From NCBI GenBank assembly GCA_033977485.1, contig CM066984.1, positions 44,957,100-45,021,099 of the forward strand: DNA of 64,000 nucleotides, read 5' to 3'. This document shows, piece after piece, positions 1-11,393 of the stretch (within the stretch, counting starts at the first letter, position 1; each line of letters begins with the position of its first letter). Under the pieces are notes generated by a model. It searched no databases. It was not told where the DNA came from and saw only the letters and a program-made list of their open reading frames with translations. Position numbers and translations under genes: made by a program. This DNA comes from Hydrangea macrophylla. Taxonomy: Eukaryota; Streptophyta; Magnoliopsida; Cornales; Hydrangeaceae.

Positions 1-448
1 TGTAGATTGAATTTGGCTTTAAGGTAAGTAACCACGCTTTTGCTTTATCCTTCAGGGTGAAAGTAAATAGCATTAGACGTGTCACGTCTACAAGACAATT
101 CTGTGAGAAAGTTTTACAAACATCCTCAAAGTCCTTGACATGTAGATACACCTTCTCGCTCTCCATTCCATGGAAGGTAGGAAGGAGTTGAATCATTCCA
201 TTGCGAAATTGAAATTCGCCTGTATGGGGTGGAATGAGAATACAAGAAGGTGTAGGCGCGTGTTCAGGTGTCATGAGATTGCACAAATGATGAAGCGAAT
301 CATCGATTGGTACAACCACATTATCATCGTTTTCACTTTGATTATCGGCTATTGAGTCAATAGGTGTAACTATGGGGTTAATAGAACTAGATGAATCGGA
401 TGAATTGAATGGGTTTCCGTAAATTCCTTCAATGGAATTATCAGACAT
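1..448 (-). CDS. Ty3-type Gag, N-terminal part, cut by the window edge
   Basis: Capsid-type Gag of a minus-strand Ty3 retrotransposon. The frame opens at the ATG at 448 and stays open for 149 codons to the left edge, so the C-terminus lies outside the window. The N-terminal third is acidic and Ser/Asn/Asp-rich. It is followed by a retrotransposon gag core with the motifs FHGMESEKVYLHVKDFEDVC and LFTFTLKDKAKAWL, typical of Athila/Tat-like Gag proteins. It lies 106 bases downstream of a primer-binding site and of LTR 578-2222, the normal order LTR, PBS, gag on this strand. No frame break is visible in the part present, unlike most coding remnants here, so this may be a comparatively recent insertion. 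Identification as Gag is firm; the exact lineage is not. Confidence 0.75.
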   Translation of the reverse strand, partial: MSDNSIEGIYGNPFNSSDSSSSINPIVTPIDSIADNQSENDDNVVVPIDDSLHHLCNLMTPEHAPTPSCILIPPHTGEFQFRNGMIQLLPTFHGMESEKVYLHVKDFEDVCKTFSQNCLVDVTRLMLFTFTLKDKAKAWLLTLKPNSIY

Positions 449-553
449 AAAGGGAAAGACCCTAAGTAGTTTTAAATCTAAAGGATGAAAGAAAAAGAAA
501 AACAGAAAGAGACAAGGATAGATTGAGGTAATCTAAGCGTTAGCTCGTTGCGT

Positions 554-571
554 TCCCCGGCAACGGCGCCA
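554..571 (-). other. Primer-binding site, tRNA-Asp type
   Basis: On the minus strand this reads TGGCGCCGTTGCCGGGGA, complementary to the 3' end of plant tRNA-Asp (from established knowledge of Athila-like elements). It lies six bases inside the LTR edge at 578 and fixes the element's orientation. Confidence 0.85.
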
Positions 572-577
572 AAAACT

Positions 578-2222
578 TGACACGAGAATTTTTCTGTGTG
601 CGCTTGTTTGCTATACCCAAGTGTAGGTAATTGTGCAAGTAGTAAATTGGTTAAAACTAGGTCGATCCCACAGGGAAGGTGTTGAACTAAATACCTAGAT
701 TAAAATCTAAAAAGAAAACAAAAAAATCAATACTTTAAAGGGATGTAGAACACAAAGTTCCACAGTTTATCAACTACTAAAGATAAAGCAATTAAACTAA
801 GTTAATCTAACCACTAACGAACATATTAAAGCGATATTTTAAAATGTGTTTCTTTCTTAATAAAAGGGAATGTTGGGATTACACCAATCCACCGCGACCT
901 AGCCATCTACCATGCAGTTACGTTGAAGCTCAATGGAGCACATTCTCTATAGTATTCCGTATTTATCTAAAGGTAAAGAATCCATAGTCCTTTCATGATC
1001 GGGACTATGTCATCATAATTAAGTTTGAAATACATGAAAGCGGTTTAAAATAATAGTTAAGACTTGCACCTACAATGGTGTTAGCATTGAGGGTGGTTTG
1101 CAAAATGTATTGAAGAAAAATGCCTCAAGGCTTTAAGTTTACAGCCTGCTTTGACAAACTGAGCATTTGGGGACAGTTTGATAACATATCAGTAAAACAG
1201 AAAGTCTAGGAGTACTATATAGAATGTTCTCAAGAATCAGAGAGTTCGATCAATCAACGCGCTTTCGATCGATCGAACATCTTCATCCCTCCATCGATCG
1301 AACTGACTTCGATCGATTGACAATGTCTCTGTTCCGATCGATCGAACTAACTTTGATCGATTGAACACAGGAATTATTCTACTGCATGGCAGAGGCTTAA
1401 GATCACGGTTTCATCGTGATCTCCAAAGCTGGGAACTACTCAGACATAGTCTGGAGTAGCACAGAGTTGTTTTTAACGTAAATATTTGTTAAGGATGCGT
1501 TTGTTTGCGTTTTAATCAAGAAAATTATAAAAACTAATGGTGAAAATTTATCTAGCATGCAAAACTATGTGATAACTGATTATACTACTCTAAACTACGT
1601 GCAGAATGCAAATAAACAATAAAGGAGTAACCTGGGATGAAGAACTGTTATTAAACGTTAAAGAATCCAATCGAAACACTAGAAATCCTTTACAAAAACC
1701 TACAAAACAAAAGAAAATCTCTCTCTCTATATAAAACTGATGAAAAGTAATGTGGGCGTCCTCTTTTCTGTGAATACAACTGATATATATAGAAAAACCT
1801 GAAGCTAGGGTTTCAACCCATGTCCCCACAGCGTGCGCGTATGTTCTGATAAAAGCCATGTTCGATCGATCGAACATCTCTCGATCGATTGAACATCTGG
1901 GATCTTCGAGCACTTGAACTCTGTTCGATCGATCGAAACCTCGATCGATCGAAACCTCTTCGATCGCTCAAACTCTGTGTTTTAGCTTTGAAATGTCTTC
2001 TTTGAAACCCAGCACTTCCTTTTATTGTTATCTTCCAATTCTCCACACAGCAACCATAGTCTGCACAATTTACAGCTAAAACACACAACTTATCACAGAT
2101 TAATCATAATGTGAAAACTGGCATTGTAATTCAAACGACAGATAAACGAGGGAATTGTAAACTAAATTAGTATATTTTCTTCTTTTAGCGCGGTTGTATT
2201 TTACAAATACCCCCGCTTGTCA
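578..2222 (-). mobile_element. 5' LTR of minus-strand Ty3 element
   Basis: The LTR is bounded by TGACACGAG on the left and CGCTTGTCA on the right, so both strands start with TG and end with CA, and the ends share the inverted repeat TGACA/TGTCA. The left edge abuts the PBS; the right edge abuts an Athila-like protease frame that it splits. Length is 1645 bp. It carries two clusters of the palindrome TTCGATCGATCGAA (1250-1370 and 1860-1970) and TATA-like runs near 1725 and 1785. The right edge is inferred from the terminal motif and the resumption of coding sequence; the partner LTR is outside the window, so the target duplication (GTAGA expected) cannot be checked. Confidence 0.65.
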
Positions 2223-3237
2223 GTAGAAATGAAGGAAAGTTGCCTGCACAAATTATTCAAAATCCTAAGGGACAATACGAGAATGGGGGGTCAAGTGAGC
2301 AAGTGAATGCCGTTTCGACTAGGACGACTATTCGAGATGAGACTATTCGAGATGAGGAGATTGTTGTAATTCCGGATGAGGGTGAGAAAAATAAAAATAT
2401 AAATTTGAATAAAGAAAAGGGTGAGGACATGGATAGAGTTAGGAAAGAGAGTAAACTGGTCCCAACGAATTATATTCCGGGAATGCCATATCCCCCAAAC
2501 ATTGAGGGACCGTCACATTTGTCTAAGAAAGGGTCAAAAATGGAAGATATACTCGAGGTATTCAAACAAGTAAAAATTAATATTCCGAAAAAGGTCTTCC
2601 TCACGGAAAAAGTAAGCTCTATATTCCAACATGCTACTCCAAAATATAAAGATCCAGGTATGCCTACGATTTCATGTGTCATAGGTGACACTATCATTCA
2701 TCGGGCTCTCCTTGACTTAGGAGCTAGCATTAATCTCTTACCTTATTACGTCTATAAACAACTAGGACTAGGTGAACTTAAGCCTACGGCCGCTACCATA
2801 CAATTAGCAGATCGTTCTATTAAAACACCTAGAGGATTCGTCGAGGACGTCTTGGTTAAAGTTGATAAATGCTATTATTTTGTCGACTTCATGGTCCTTG
2901 ACACTGAACCCGTGCCAGATGCTAGGAAACACACTCGTGTTAGCAACCGCTAACGCTCGTGTTAACTGTCGGACGGGGGTAATGAAGGTGTCATTTGGGA
3001 ACATGAACATAAAATTAATTAAGCATTTTTAATGCTATGGATCAACCTCCTGAAGACGACGATTACCTATGTGAGGCGGAATGTGAGGTAAGACGGAATA
3101 TTGAGCCTAACAAAGAACTGAATATGGGTGAGGAAAATAATATAATTCGTAATGAGCGGATGAATCCTGACAACCAAGACCCGAATGATGAATTCACTCG
3201 AAAGGTAAGAAATCAATTTGAACATAATTCGGGATAA
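2223..3237 (+). pseudogene. Athila-like Gag C-terminus and protease remnant
   Basis: This is the end of Gag and the aspartic protease of a + strand Ty3 element. The frame enters directly from the LTR at 2222 with GKLPAQIIQNPKGQ, a Gag-end motif of Athila-like polyproteins, so its upstream half was separated by the LTR insertion. The protease active-site motif ALLDLGASINLLP lies near 2705-2745; family members usually have a DTGAS/DLGAS core. After DTEPVPDARKHT the frame breaks near 2938: the sequence then matches the family in another frame, consistent with a small deletion at the conserved ILGRPF motif. A short acidic frame follows (3037-3237). No RT, RNase H or integrase follows. It is a broken, non-functional fragment. 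Confidence 0.7.
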
Positions 3238-6055
3238 CCGTCGGTCGAATTAATTCAAAGTGACGTTCTTTCTGCTTATCACCGGGCTCTTCCTGATATC
3301 CTAAGGGGTACAAAGTCTGATTTTCAACCTCCATAAATCTTGAGCTAGAACGGTCTAGCTAAAGACGTAAAAGATAGCGCTTCTTGGGAAGCAACCCAAG
3401 CTTTATTTCGTTCGTTTTCCTTATTTTTAGTCATTTTTAGTCCTTTTCGACATTCTGGACAGGTTTAGGGGTTGGGATAAACTTATTTTGAACTTATTTA
3501 CCTTGAAATAAAGAAACAAGGGAAAAACACCATATAAAGCGCGCGGCCCGCTCGTGTGATGCATCGCTCGCGCGGCCCGACCGCGCGATATTTTCTCTTA
3601 GACAAAATATTTTCAACTTTTTATTATATGAGCTCTCTGTTACATCTCTCGCCTAGAATCGCACGTGCGAGGGGTTTGCTCGCGCAGCCCGCTTGCGCAA
3701 TTCTGGCACTTAGAAATTTTTCCAAATAAAATTAATAACAGGCCTCAGGTTTACCTCAAGGAGGGATTCGCGCGAGCAAGGGTCACTCGCGCGGTTCGCT
3801 CGCACGAGGTGGGGATTTCTCAATTTTTCTCATTGTTCTTTGACCTTCTGTTTCCCCAACCTATCTAGTTGTTTTTCATTTCTGTTTGTTCTTTTCAGTT
3901 CTTTTCGTTTAAGTTTATCTTTGTTTCCATAGTTCTAGTTTTGTTTTTTCTCTATTTCCTTTACATTCTTTTAATTCTAGTTTAGTTTCTACTGTTTACA
4001 AAAAAATAAATAAATAGATAACAAAATAAAAAGAAAAAAAAACATATGTATTCTATATTAGTTTTTATTATTTATTTATTTGTTTAATTTTCTTTTGTTA
4101 AGTATTAACAGGTGAAATAGTGCTCTGTTTGGAGTAGTTGAACTTTGATTCCATATTATTATATGTTCACCTGTTTGTGAGTGCCGAGATCGAGGTATTA
4201 TCATTCCTTTCTTACCTACTCTCCTTTCTTTCATTTTATTGTTTCATTGGGGATAATGAAAGGTTTAGGTTTGGGGGTATGCACACACATGCACATTATT
4301 ACACTAAATTTTCAAAATTTTCAAAATTTTTTGATACTTGTGCTTAAATAAATGATGTTACCGATGTTTTTGTAATCTCGAATTCGATCCTTCTTAGTAT
4401 TGTAACGTGATTCGTTATAGAATGGTAAACAAGAGAAGATGTAATTAAACATTTGCTGAAGTCATGATATGACGATTTAGGTCATATATCGTTCGAATCG
4501 TAGTTTTATATCATAGATTTGCACACAAACCTATGCACTACACGTAGTCGCTTGAATACATGTTTGATATGAACTATAATATGATTCAGATTTCTAGATA
4601 ACACATGGTGGAGACTAAACCCGGTGAGCTTTTGATCCTATCTTTTCTTTTTAGAGAGTTATGAACACATTTTGTGTTTGTCGAATTTCATTGAAATAGC
4701 GCATTAACTGGTTGTTTAGTCTCATTATTCTTGTTTTGGTTGATAAGTCAAGTTAAAATATTTGTTACCATGCTAAATAATCTTCCATCATAAACATTGA
4801 AGAACCATATGACTATGGGAGATGATGATAAGCCCTATTTGTTTACCACTATCGAGAAAAATGATAAAAATTTCCTTAGTTTGCCCTTTGAGCCGTTAAA
4901 ATGCCCTTTTTTCTTTAAACACCATTATCATGTTTTTGCTCCAATTTGGCCAACTTGGAGTTCACTACTGAAAGATTGATCAACTTTTAGTGGTGTTAAG
5001 GAGATGTGTGATTCAGAAGAAGAAGAAAAAGAAAATCAGATGATGTTTGGGGTGGTTGCCTTGTTATTTATTGAATATTTGTTTCAAGAAGGAAAGAAAA
5101 AAGATAAAGATTGAAAAAAAAGTAGAAAGTAGAAAGAAGAATAGAAAAGAAAGAAAAAAAAAGAAATTAAATAAAAAATATATAGAAAAAAGTATGAAAA
5201 GATGAAGTTGGTAGAAGAGACGAATGAAAGAAATCAAACATGTCTTACAATGCCATTCTAAAACAACCTAATTAATCCTTTCTACCATTTTTCATTGCCC
5301 GAGCCGCATTACAACTGTTGAAAAGTCCTATTTGATCCTAGGAAACATGGTTTGGATATGAAAACGATGGGAGGGAGATTAAAATATGGTAACGATGAAT
5401 TTTTGTTGGCTATTAGCATCCTATCCATGAGACTAATGTTCTTTCGTGTCATACGTCTTTTTTGAGTCATATGTGAGCATTTCTCATTTTGAAAACATAT
5501 TTCCTTTGCTCCCATATATCGGATAAATTACACATGTTCTGAGTGTTTCATTTGAGAGTGTAATTCATTGTGAGATTCGTAGTCGAAGCATAGTTAGATG
5601 GTCATCCGAGTTATATTCCAAGTTAATGACATGCACGTGTTCATTTGACTACCATATCACACACGTGCAATTTTATGAGAAACTCTATTGATTTATTATA
5701 CGATGCATGTGCTTGGGATTGTTTTTCATGACTTAGGTGGATGTTTCATTATGTTTCTTTATGTTCGTTATTTTATTTCAAATCATCTTTCTATGATGAG
5801 GATTGATTGTTTTGTTTTTCATTTGAATAAAACTTTTAAATTTATAAGTTAATAAAGATGATTGTGGGTGACTTGTTGACGAGAACCCTCACGAGACTTC
5901 ACTTGTCCGACTAGGGACACCTAGAGGTTTAAAAGGCTTGTTGCATAAGCTAAATGCAATCGTGATCCATGTGAAAATGGAGTAGCATTTTTATTATTAT
6001 TTTTAGTTTTCTATTCTTTTTGCTCGAGGACTAGCAAAATGTAGGATTGGGGGTG
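3238..6055 (+). other. Athila-like post-protease internal region, no RT/IN
   Basis: Non-coding interior of the + strand Athila-like element. Near 3377-3400 it holds the GCGCTTCTTGGGA(A)GCAACCC motif that Athila-like elements carry downstream of pol. CpG-rich palindromic stretches containing CTCGCGCG-like cores lie at 3538-3590 and 3660-3820. The rest is AT-rich, with a purine-rich tract at 5020-5230. A polypurine stretch (GGTTTAGGTTTGGGGGTA, about 4261-4278) and the terminal polypurine tract (AGGATTGGGGGTG, about 6043-6055) precede the 3' LTR. The reverse transcriptase and integrase expected between protease and this region are absent, so the element is internally deleted or a non-autonomous derivative. 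Confidence 0.6.
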
Positions 6056-7368
6056 TGATCAGGAGAGAACAAATCCTAATTATATGCCTTAATTTACATT
6101 TGTTAGCCGTTTTTATCATGTTTTATTGTATTTTTACTTTGTTTTCTATTTTCTGTCAGGATTTGGAGTAAAGTAAGGATTCCAGGTTAAATGGGGTGAA
6201 AAAGCACCAAGAAAGAAGCTGAAAAAGCCACCTCACGTGCGCGGTCCGCTCGCGCGAAACCCAGGAAATCTCTCGCGCAACCTCCCATTTTGACGCGCTC
6301 GCGCGATCCGTACGAAAAATATAAAACACGTATTTCGAAGAGTTAAAGACTCCTACGCTAACGAAACTGCCTAATTACATCTGGAAATCTAAATATAGCA
6401 GTTTTAGTGCGAATGGGGTTAGGAAAACTCCCAAACTTGCTCCAAATCTATAAATACTCAATTTTAATTCAATTCTTAGGTTGGCAATTATTATACACAC
6501 AATATACAACCATACTTTCAGCCATTGAATAGAGGAAAGTAAGGAGAAGAAGAAGAAGACCAAGGATTCCCATGGCCTCCTCCATCAACCTCTTGTCGTT
6601 CATCAATTTTATGGCCAACTAAACTCAAGATCTAGGGTTTCAATGAAACCCTAGCCAAGTAATAGGGTGTATTTTATGTTTTTATTTTAGTTTTATTATG
6701 TATGGATAACAATTACATGTTCCGAGGATTTTTATAAATAAATCGTGCTTTTATTGATTAAATCGTTACTTTCAAAGTTTACTCTTGTCTTAGATCTATT
6801 TTGATGGTAGTGTGCTCAATGATCTATGCTTGCTGTGCTTGTTTAGATTATTTACATGTAATGGTGCTTAAATTGAATTATGCTATCAAGTATCCGAATA
6901 GTCCATGCCTAGATTAGACGGATTATACCATAACCCTAGTTTAGTGTGGAATAATTCGTGCTAACTGAAGTTGGATTATGTTGGTGGTTGAACTATAGTT
7001 TTTTCCTTGACAGAGGAATTGGGCTTGTAGTTACAATTCCCCATTATCATCCAACTTAGTAAGCTAAATTAATTTGTAAATACCCTTATTATGAAGCTAG
7101 TAGTGGATTTGCAATCCTAAATTCCTTAAACTTATTATGAAAACAAATATTTAATTGCTCTCATAATTTAGATTTACTTTTATTGTTATTAGTTTAATTC
7201 AAATTAAATCCAAAATTCATTTTTCTTAATTAACTAAATTTAGGTTTTAAAAATTAAAGTGCGTAGTATTCAATCTCTGTGGGTTCGACATTTACTTCCA
7301 CACTGCAAATCTTTTGAAAGTAAAGCACAAGTAAAGCATACTTTTATATCTTGATTTTGACGAGATCA
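6056..7368 (+). mobile_element. Athila-like 3' LTR
   Basis: A 1313-bp LTR starting TGATCAGGAGAGAAC directly after the polypurine tract and ending GACGAGATCA. Its ends and interior align with the independent solo LTR at 61144-62532, which sets the right boundary. It contains the CpG-rich segment at 6235-6310, a TATA box TATAAATA at 6449-6456, and the U5 phrase CTCTGTGGGTTCGAC near 7276. The 5' LTR is outside the window. Confidence 0.8.
6572..6622 (+). CDS. Possible short leader ORF in Athila-like LTR (16 aa)
   Basis: A 16-codon frame beginning MASSINLL lies about 115 bases downstream of the LTR TATA box, so it would fall in the 5' leader of the element's RNA. The solo LTR at 61144-62532 has a frame of exactly the same length at the corresponding place (61749-61799), with the first eight residues and Met14 the same and the other residues differing. 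The function is unknown; it could be a regulatory upstream ORF or a chance frame in conserved leader RNA. Confidence 0.3.
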   Translation: MASSINLLSFINFMAN

Positions 7369-9903
7369 AGTGCTCTTTCTAAAATGGGTCGCTCGTGGTA
7401 GCCTTTGAACAAGATGATGAGAACATGAACTACTTCTCCCTTTCATTTACTCCTTTTTTTCTTCTCTTCTTTTCTTTATTTGACGGTGATTCTTTTGACC
7501 TTTTCACTAGTTAGTCAAATTTGCAATTCTCATAATGTATCATGCTTTAATCGCACTCTCACATACTCACAAAGCAATATCAACCCTCTAAATCTCTCTT
7601 TGATTTTCTCAAAGATATCTCTGCATTGTTTTATGCCCACTTAGCTATTGAGCCTCTCACAAAATTTTGAGACTAATTGATACTTTCAAATCTCTCTTTT
7701 GATTTCCAATTTCTTTTCTTCGTTTAGAACAACACAAAGCCTTGAGATAATTCATGTGCCAATGATGTACTTTGAAGTGCTCAAGAATTCTCAATCCTAT
7801 TTTTTCTTTTGTTTATCTCACTATCTCTTATTTTCTTCACGATTTTGAATGGCTAGGATTCGGGGTATTGAAATCAACAAGCATCTTATTTTTGCTCTAA
7901 CTTTTACCTAGGCACCCATTCGGGTTTTCATCCTGGCGAGCTCTCTCTCCCTCTTTTTTTTTCTTCTTTTTCTTTCTATTTCTTCTCTCCTTTTTTTGTG
8001 ATCTAACTTTTGCGTAGGCGCCCTTTTGAGTTTTCATCCTAGAGAGCTCCTTTTTCTTTTTCTTTTTCTTTTTCTACTCTTTTTTTTTTGGAAGAAGAAG
8101 CTCATTTAAAATGTCTGGCTATCATCAAGGACCAAGTTTATGGCTTTGGACTGGTTGGGTTCATCTTTTAGGCTTGGTGTTTGAGGAAAAAAGGAATGGT
8201 CGGCAACCTTCAAGTCCTAATTTTATCTTTCCAAGATTGAGTGAGAGCATCTTTGAATTCTTAAAGTAAAGCCAATCAATTCTCTACTCCTTTGTGAATT
8301 TGGAACAAAATTTGCTTTGTTCTATGGGGATCTGTTTTCAATGCAAAGATTTATCAAAAAAATATCTTCCATCATCATTTGAAAAGTAACTTATTTTGGT
8401 TTTCTTCCTTTCTTGGTTTAACGATCAATTTATTCACAACTAGGAAAATTTATTTAAGCAAAATGACATTTTATTTGACCAGTTGTTGATTACATTATTT
8501 AACTCGATGGAATTGATAAAGACTTGACAATAGACTCGATGGAAAACCGACAAAACAAACACAACTTTGACACTTGACTCTAACTCTGATATGATTCGAT
8601 TACCGGACTAGACTTCGCTTGCTCTCAACTAGAGTGTCACAGATGATTTTTAATTTATTGGGTCCCCAAGAGCATCCACATTCACTTCAACAATAGTATT
8701 TCCAAATCATATCACCTCACTAGCATCATTTGAACCTTCGAGTTCGCCACTCCCCAGCAGTATGTGTGCAAAAACATATTCTCCTCTAAATCAAGAAAGA
8801 CAAACCCAAGAAGGTTAGAAGTGTCCTCACTAGTGGATCTAGTTGTTCCATTCTTTCTACAAATCCAACAAAATAGATACGTAAAAGGTCCTGATGCAGA
8901 ATTGTTTTCGGGAGGCAAAGAATTTTGAGAAACTATTGGATTACTTTGATCTTGACTAGAAAGAGAATGTTGTGAATTTGTATTCTACATGCATGCAATA
9001 ATATTGATTGATATGATGAGAGTTCAAAAATATATATGCTTTGATGATTTGATGTGGCTAAATGCATGCACCGCACGCATGGCACACAGATAAAATGCAA
9101 GTGCGTGTGCGTGTGTGTATGCCTATTCTACATGCAAAAGAAAGGAAAATTCTAGTCTCCTAGAACATACAACACATAAGCACATAAAATCCTAACCCAT
9201 GTCAAATGTGCCAATTTCACCTCTCATTGCAATCCTCACTACCCTTTCAAAGGTCGGGTATTTAAAATTTTTTGAAATTCATTTGAAAAGCATTTTTTTA
9301 CCAAGAATTTTGAAAACAATTCTCAAGAATTTTGAATCTTTTCTTTGAAAATGAGGATGTGAAAACATTTCTCAATAAAAGATGATTGTGTTTCACCTTT
9401 ACTTGATTAATAGGTAAACCTTGGACCTTTCGTTGAAAGAGTAATTTTTCAAAACATTTTTGGATAAAAGATGATGAATAATCAAAATCTGTCATAAGTA
9501 GTGAACTTTGAATTCTTGGGTAGGAGTATCACATGATTGGCTAATTATTGCACTTTTCATGAATTTGGATGCATACAAGGTCAATAATGTTTGGCTGACA
9601 TGATATAAGAGATGTAATCTTATAACTAATATACGGCATGTTCCCCAAATGTCATGGGACATAAAGAGAGGTTGGTAAAAGGTGATTAAATGGTTACAGG
9701 TCTTACAACAAGTGAGCATCATCATCATCTCAACTAATCCCTTCTAGGCATACAAAACTCCCTAGCACATAAATCCTAATCAAGAATTGATTTCCCAAGA
9801 TCGAATGGTTCTACAGAAGTTATCATGCAAAGGCCAGGTTTTGGTCAAATAAAAGGGACCCTTGACTGACATCTGATATTGCCCTCATTACAAGGTTAGA
9901 TGG
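7369..9903. other. AT-rich flank, no gene recognised
   Basis: About 2.5 kb between two retrotransposon nests. No long frame, splice-supported exon or RNA gene is visible. It contains pyrimidine-rich tracts (7440-7500, 7940-8090) and a degenerate pair of about 50 bp: the CTAACTTTT...TAGGC...GAGTT/GGGTTTTCATCCT...GAGCTC motif occurs near 7898 and again near 8003. A short alternating GTGC/GTGT run lies near 9100. It may be a decayed repeat or original host sequence. Confidence 0.5.
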
Positions 9904-10522
9904 TGATGATGCCAAAATTTGGTAAGAGAGATGGAGAGAGAGATATTGTAACATAAATAACTGTATGTGGTTCGGCCCTGTTAATAAGGTGACCTACGTC
10001 CACGGGTGCGTCAGTCCGCTTCACTAGCAGATCACCGGCGGGCCTGGTGAGCCAACAATTGGGGCGGCATTACCAGTAATACCGGCCGGGTGTATGTGTA
10101 TGAGATGAATGTATATGCTATTCTGTTTGTTGAGAATGCGATCCCCTTCAATGGGGGTGAGTGGCCTCTTTTATAGGTGCAAGAGACCACCCCTAATAGG
10201 CAATTAATTAGATAAGAAAACCTAATCTAATTACAAGTTGATGAGCACAAATCATGGGAGGTTTCCTAAATGGCTTAGGAAACTGTCTACATCTTCCATT
10301 AGTCTTCTGACTAATTTAGGAAACTGCTGAGCAGCTTGGCTGTCAATTTGTACCTTCATGAAGAGCTGCTGGGCCGCATTCTCGGGCTGTTGGTACGTCC
10401 CGAGCGGTAGCACTCGAAAGATCCCGGGTTCAGTGGGCCATAGGCTCCCTTGCCGGATAATCCGGGTGCTTAGCTGCTGACGTGGAGGTTTGACTCATAG
10501 CAGAATATTTCTGGGCATATCA
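9904..10522 (-). repeat. 3' LTR of Tat element A
   Basis: A 619-bp LTR. On the minus strand it reads TGATATGCCCAGAAATATTC at the start (10522) and ends GGCATCATCA at 9904; both ends match the LTRs at 50252 and 63476. A TATA box lies at 10169-10175 (minus strand TATAAAA). On the right it is followed by the complement of a polypurine tract, AAAATGGGGGTTAGC. Confidence 0.8.
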
Positions 10523-10781
10523 GCTAACCCCCATTTTCGGAGTTGATGTGATGTCCCATTAGATGAAGTTTGAAAATTAAGACTGCTTTCGAGGAACCGT
10601 CCAGTATGAAGTCGGGACCCTACCCGGGGCGGGACCGGTCGTAACGGTCAGCCGGGGTATGGACCGAGCGGTGGCACCGTGGGCCTGGGTCCTTCCTCTG
10701 CCACGTGTCAGCTTGTGAATGGCCTAGTCAGGATAGAACGATGTCAGCGTGGATGTAACTAGACTATTCTTGTGGTAACCA

Positions 10782-10927
10782 AACCGTCTCGGCGTGTATT
10801 TAATGCGTGCACCTTTTGAGGCGACGCTTCACATGCCCGAGGTGACAGTTGTCAGTCACTTTGGGCGGGAAAACGTATGAGCCGTTGGATTTATTTTGAT
10901 CTGAACCGTCCGCAGTTCCTATATAAA
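10782..10927 (+). promoter_or_regulatory. Promoter module of antisense gene A
   Basis: This upstream block has the same order as two other blocks in the window (60024-60157 and 63083-63216): AACCGTC, ATTTAATGCG, CCTTTTGAGGCGAC, CACATG (10830-10835; CACGTG in the other two), GACAGTT, an E2F-like GGCGGGAAA (10864-10872), then the TATA box TATATAAA at 10920-10927. Conservation across three divergent copies supports a real promoter; binding by E2F or bZIP/bHLH factors is inferred from the motifs only. Confidence 0.6.
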
Positions 10928-11393
10928 GGATACTTGTTCATTTCTTCAACTCTTTGCTACAAAGACACATATTCCCGAGCAGTTGAGTCCGAGCAAGTTT
11001 CCGAGCCAGATTCCTGAGCCCTGTACTTGCGTTGATTTCTGTAAGTCCCTTTCCTTTCCGAGTTTCAATTTGTCACTCTTTTCCTTCTCTTTCCATTTCT
11101 CTTTTCTTTCCGCGGTAAGGCAGGAGGGAGCGAGCACGGTAGGCTTTAAGTGGGAGTGGTATTATTTCCTCCTTAGTTTCTATTTTTTCTTCAATTTAGG
11201 TGGCACATTAGGGCGATTGAACCGAGCAGGTGTTTTCGGGGTAGTCTTGAGAGAATGCCATCTTGTGTTTAGGACCATCTACTCTCTGCCTTTTAGGTTA
11301 GTGACCTTGCCCCCCTTGTATGCCAGGCTCGAGGTTCCTGACCCATACCTTGGTCGTCATCTTCTTCCCGCTCCAAAAACTGAAACCCCAAGA

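Noticed and set aside
1250..1370. Possible CRISPR-like array of short palindromes
   Set aside because: Repeats are too short and variable, spacers are uneven, and the setting is a plant LTR.
8712..8918. 68-codon minus frame in the flank
   Set aside because: Short, no domain, AT-rich surroundings and no splice or promoter support.
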